Source: CAYYAQ01 sp964469555
Lineage (GTDB): Bacteria > Planctomycetota > UBA1135 > UBA2386
Length of the DNA: 64,000 nucleotides
NCBI GenBank assembly: GCA_964469555.1
Contig: CAYYAQ010000003.1
Coordinates: 33,674-97,673 of the forward strand
Reading direction: 5' to 3'
The notes beneath the pieces were generated by a model. That model saw only the letters and a program-made list of their open reading frames with translations, ran no database searches and was not told where the DNA came from. Shown here in pieces: positions 62,582-64,000 of the stretch (position 1 is the stretch's first letter; each line of letters begins with the position of its first letter). The translations under genes were made by a program, and so were the position numbers.

Positions 62582-62905
62582 TCACCACTCGTTCAACGGC
62601 GAGCGAGCGCGCGAACTTGCCTGGCGTCCGTCGACCTTGACGCCGTTCGACATCCGGACGCTGGTGAGTCCGAAGGCGGAATGCGTGGACATGGCCTGGA
62701 GGTAGACCAGTCCGTCGATACGGGAAGGCACGTCGAAGACGAAGGTGGTGGTGCCGCCGACGTCCGGCTTGCCGATCCCGAGGAGCGGAGTGATCAGGAG
62801 ACTGCAGAAGGTCCCCGGCAAGGGGATCGCCGCAGGCTGCAACCCGAACCACAGACCGGCGCCGCGGGAAACGAACCCTCTGCCTCTGACCTCAAGACCC
62901 TCGCC
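62582..62905 (-). pseudogene. C-terminal remnant of a secreted-protein family
   Basis: The frame gives the tail P-A-A-I-P-L-P-G-T-F-C-S-L-L-I-T-P, then Y-L-Q-A-M, F-G-L-T and M-S-N-G-V-K-V, which is the typical C-terminal end of the same secreted family as the remnant at 58866. No N-terminal part or signal exists. The upstream boundary is the TAG at 62906-62908, which is also the stop of the recombinase remnant and is in the same frame. Its front has probably been replaced by the recombinase-containing segment. Confidence 0.5.
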
Positions 62906-62917
62906 CTAGGTACCTAG
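62906..62917. repeat. 12-bp perfect palindrome at the recombinase/remnant junction
   Basis: ctaggtacctag reads the same on both strands. It contains the stop codon of the recombinase remnant and sits exactly where that remnant meets the secreted-protein tail, so it may be the scar of an insertion or part of a former attachment site. One palindrome of this size can also arise by chance. Confidence 0.35.
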
Positions 62918-63313
62918 ATCACGAATGGAGCGATCTGGGTTTTTGTGTCCCACTTTCTGTCCCATCCCATCAAGAACAGCACTCAAAGCATCGGCTCCAT
63001 GTGCTGCCGTCAGGTGTGTGTAGCGAGCAGTAGTCGAGGTTCTGGCGTGACCCACCATCTCGGCGGGTCCAATGTACTGATCCAAGGTCGCACCAAGATC
63101 GTCCGCACTGGACTGGTTGTAGATGTCGGCAGTCAGGTGAGGCTGTGAATGCGTCATCAGCTTTTGAGCGGTCAAGAGAGCCACTCCTTGCCCTGCAAGG
63201 ATGGAGCAGTACGAGTGACTTAGCGCGTGGATGTCGAGATCTAGGCCATCACCTGTATTGAAATTCTCGCCACAGATCCGTGCGTAGATCGCATCTGTGT
63301 GTTCCAACGACAA
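62906..63313 (-). pseudogene. Decayed tyrosine recombinase, C-terminal part
   Basis: 135 aa from a TTG. The C-terminal catalytic region of a phage/integron-type integrase is recognisable: D-I-H-A-L-S-H-S-Y (the H-x-L-R-H box), L-M-T-H-S-Q-P-H-L-T-A-D-I-Y, and then a second signature M-V-G-H-A-R-T-S-T-T-A-R-Y-T-H-L. The Arg of H-A-L-R-H is replaced by Ser, and the N-terminal DNA-binding part and first catalytic Arg are absent. An in-frame TGA lies upstream. It cannot be a functional integrase and marks an old mobile element. Confidence 0.7.
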
Positions 63314-63360
63314 CCCTCTAGGATCATGCGCTGACCAAACCCATCATTCTTGAACACCCA

Positions 63361-64000
63361 ATGACAAGCGAAACATCAACCAGCGTGGATTCCTTGCAGA
63401 AACAGTTGGACAAGCTGCAAGCCAAAGCTCGACTGCTCGGTCGCACTTCCGTTGCTTCGGCGACAGTAGCTATGATCGCACTCGGTCTTGCGCTGCACAG
63501 CCCCAACAACATTGAGTGCGATTCTCTGAGGGTGAATACAGTCTCGACCAATTACCTCCGGATTGTCGATTCTGAGACATGGAGGCAGCCAACTCTACCT
63601 CCTCCTCTTGAGGACTTGGGTGTCGCTCTCCGTGCATCGAAAGTTGGGAAGTTGATTATCGGTTGCGAGCAAGTCGACATCAGACAAGGAATTTGGAGCA
63701 GCCATGGGATCAGCTTCAATGTTGGTTCCAGCAAACCTCGCCTAGACCTCATGGATAGCGACCGTCGTCCTACTGTGCAAATTGTTGGAGGGACAGATCC
63801 GAGCATCGATCTCGTGTTAGGTGACCCTGAACAGCGGCGCACTGTGATCGATGGTGACAGCCTTGTGATCAAGCGAGGCAGCGGCGACCAGCTCGCGCTC
63901 TGGAGGAGCAAGGGCCCGCGGATAAATAAGGGGAACTACAAAAACTTTAAGAAAGAAGGACCTTGGACCGTTTGGAACAAAGACCGCTCCATCAACTCCG
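63361..64000 (+). CDS. Membrane-anchored coiled-coil/beta-repeat protein (cut by window end)
   Basis: An open reading frame of at least 213 codons that leaves the window without a stop. Residues 8-24 form a short coiled coil (SVDSLQKQLDKLQAKARLL). A transmembrane segment (about 30-46, VASATVAMIALGLAL) follows, so most of the protein is predicted outside. The rest has repeated short beta motifs ending in D-S/D-G-D/E (for example P-R-L-D-L-M-D-S-D-R, L-V-L-G-D-P-E-Q, V-I-D-G-D-S-L-V-I), as in surface or tail-fibre-like proteins. Base composition is clearly less GC-rich than in the rest of the window, which suggests acquisition. Function unknown. Confidence 0.7.
   Translation, partial: MTSETSTSVDSLQKQLDKLQAKARLLGRTSVASATVAMIALGLALHSPNNIECDSLRVNTVSTNYLRIVDSETWRQPTLPPPLEDLGVALRASKVGKLIIGCEQVDIRQGIWSSHGISFNVGSSKPRLDLMDSDRRPTVQIVGGTDPSIDLVLGDPEQRRTVIDGDSLVIKRGSGDQLALWRSKGPRINKGNYKNFKKEGPWTVWNKDRSINS

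Noticed and set aside
1..64000. CRISPR arrays, tRNA and rRNA genes
   Set aside because: No regularly spaced direct repeats, tRNA T-loop-like sequence with cloverleaf or rRNA-like stretch was found by reading; a dedicated scan (tRNAscan-type, covariance models) was not possible here.

Overview
The window looks like a stretch of a GC-rich chromosome from a Planctomycetota-type bacterium, probably free-living and aquatic. The evidence is indirect. There are many lipoproteins and secreted proteins with lipobox or Sec signals, a formylglycine sulfatase, a PhoD-like phosphatase, a multiheme cytochrome fused to HEAT repeats, and remnants of a secreted protein family (an F-G-x-G-C start and a Q-A...S-N-G-L tail) that I associate with Planctomycetota. 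No rRNA, tRNA or CRISPR was recognised. Strand changes are frequent and transcription units are short.

Layout. 1-1.3 kb (-): TatD nuclease (cut by the edge) behind a membrane-anchored HEAT-like protein. 1.7-7.5 kb (+): two tandem paralogous glycine-rich lipoproteins, the first carrying an inserted pair of phage-type repeats. 7.5-12.5 kb (+): housekeeping run of amidohydrolase, NrnA-like DHH phosphoesterase, metallophosphatase, CutA and a DASS transporter. 12.5-19 kb: an unknown exported protein, ComM, a Cys-rich small protein, a degenerate receiver protein, a Thr/Ser dehydratase and a DegT aminotransferase. 18.9-29.6 kb: an amine-catabolism-like region with a sarcosine/dimethylglycine-dehydrogenase-like oxidoreductase, HAD phosphatase, membrane spermidine-synthase-like protein, aldehyde dehydrogenase, SDR, PuuD-like hydrolase, PuuA-like glutamine synthetase homologue and a small-molecule kinase. 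Together these suggest a gamma-glutamylation route for an amine.

29.6-38.2 kb: HEAT/VWA protein, PhoD-like phosphatase, Gfo/Idh/MocA-like oxidoreductase with a radical SAM enzyme, then modABC for molybdate uptake and a decayed gene tail. 38.2-47 kb: D-aminoacylase-like lipoprotein, a heterodimeric ABC exporter, a sulfatase lipoprotein and a caspase-fold protease-like secreted protein. 47-53 kb: aldo/keto reductase, purD, a fur homologue overlapping an NtrC-type regulator gene, a perfect 15-bp terminator stem, ogt with a truncated alkA, and a SPASM radical SAM enzyme. 53.4-58.5 kb (-): pentaheme-HEAT lipoprotein and a dynamin-like GTPase separated by a good terminator.

59-62.6 kb (-): gatD and gatE, the tRNA-dependent amidotransferase type that textbooks assign to Archaea, overlapping by 4 nt. 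They sit between two broken secreted-protein genes and next to a decayed tyrosine recombinase. From about 63.3 kb base composition falls and a coiled-coil, membrane-anchored beta-repeat protein runs off the window end, which suggests a mobile or acquired segment. I consider the GatDE locus and its scarred surroundings the most unusual part of the window.
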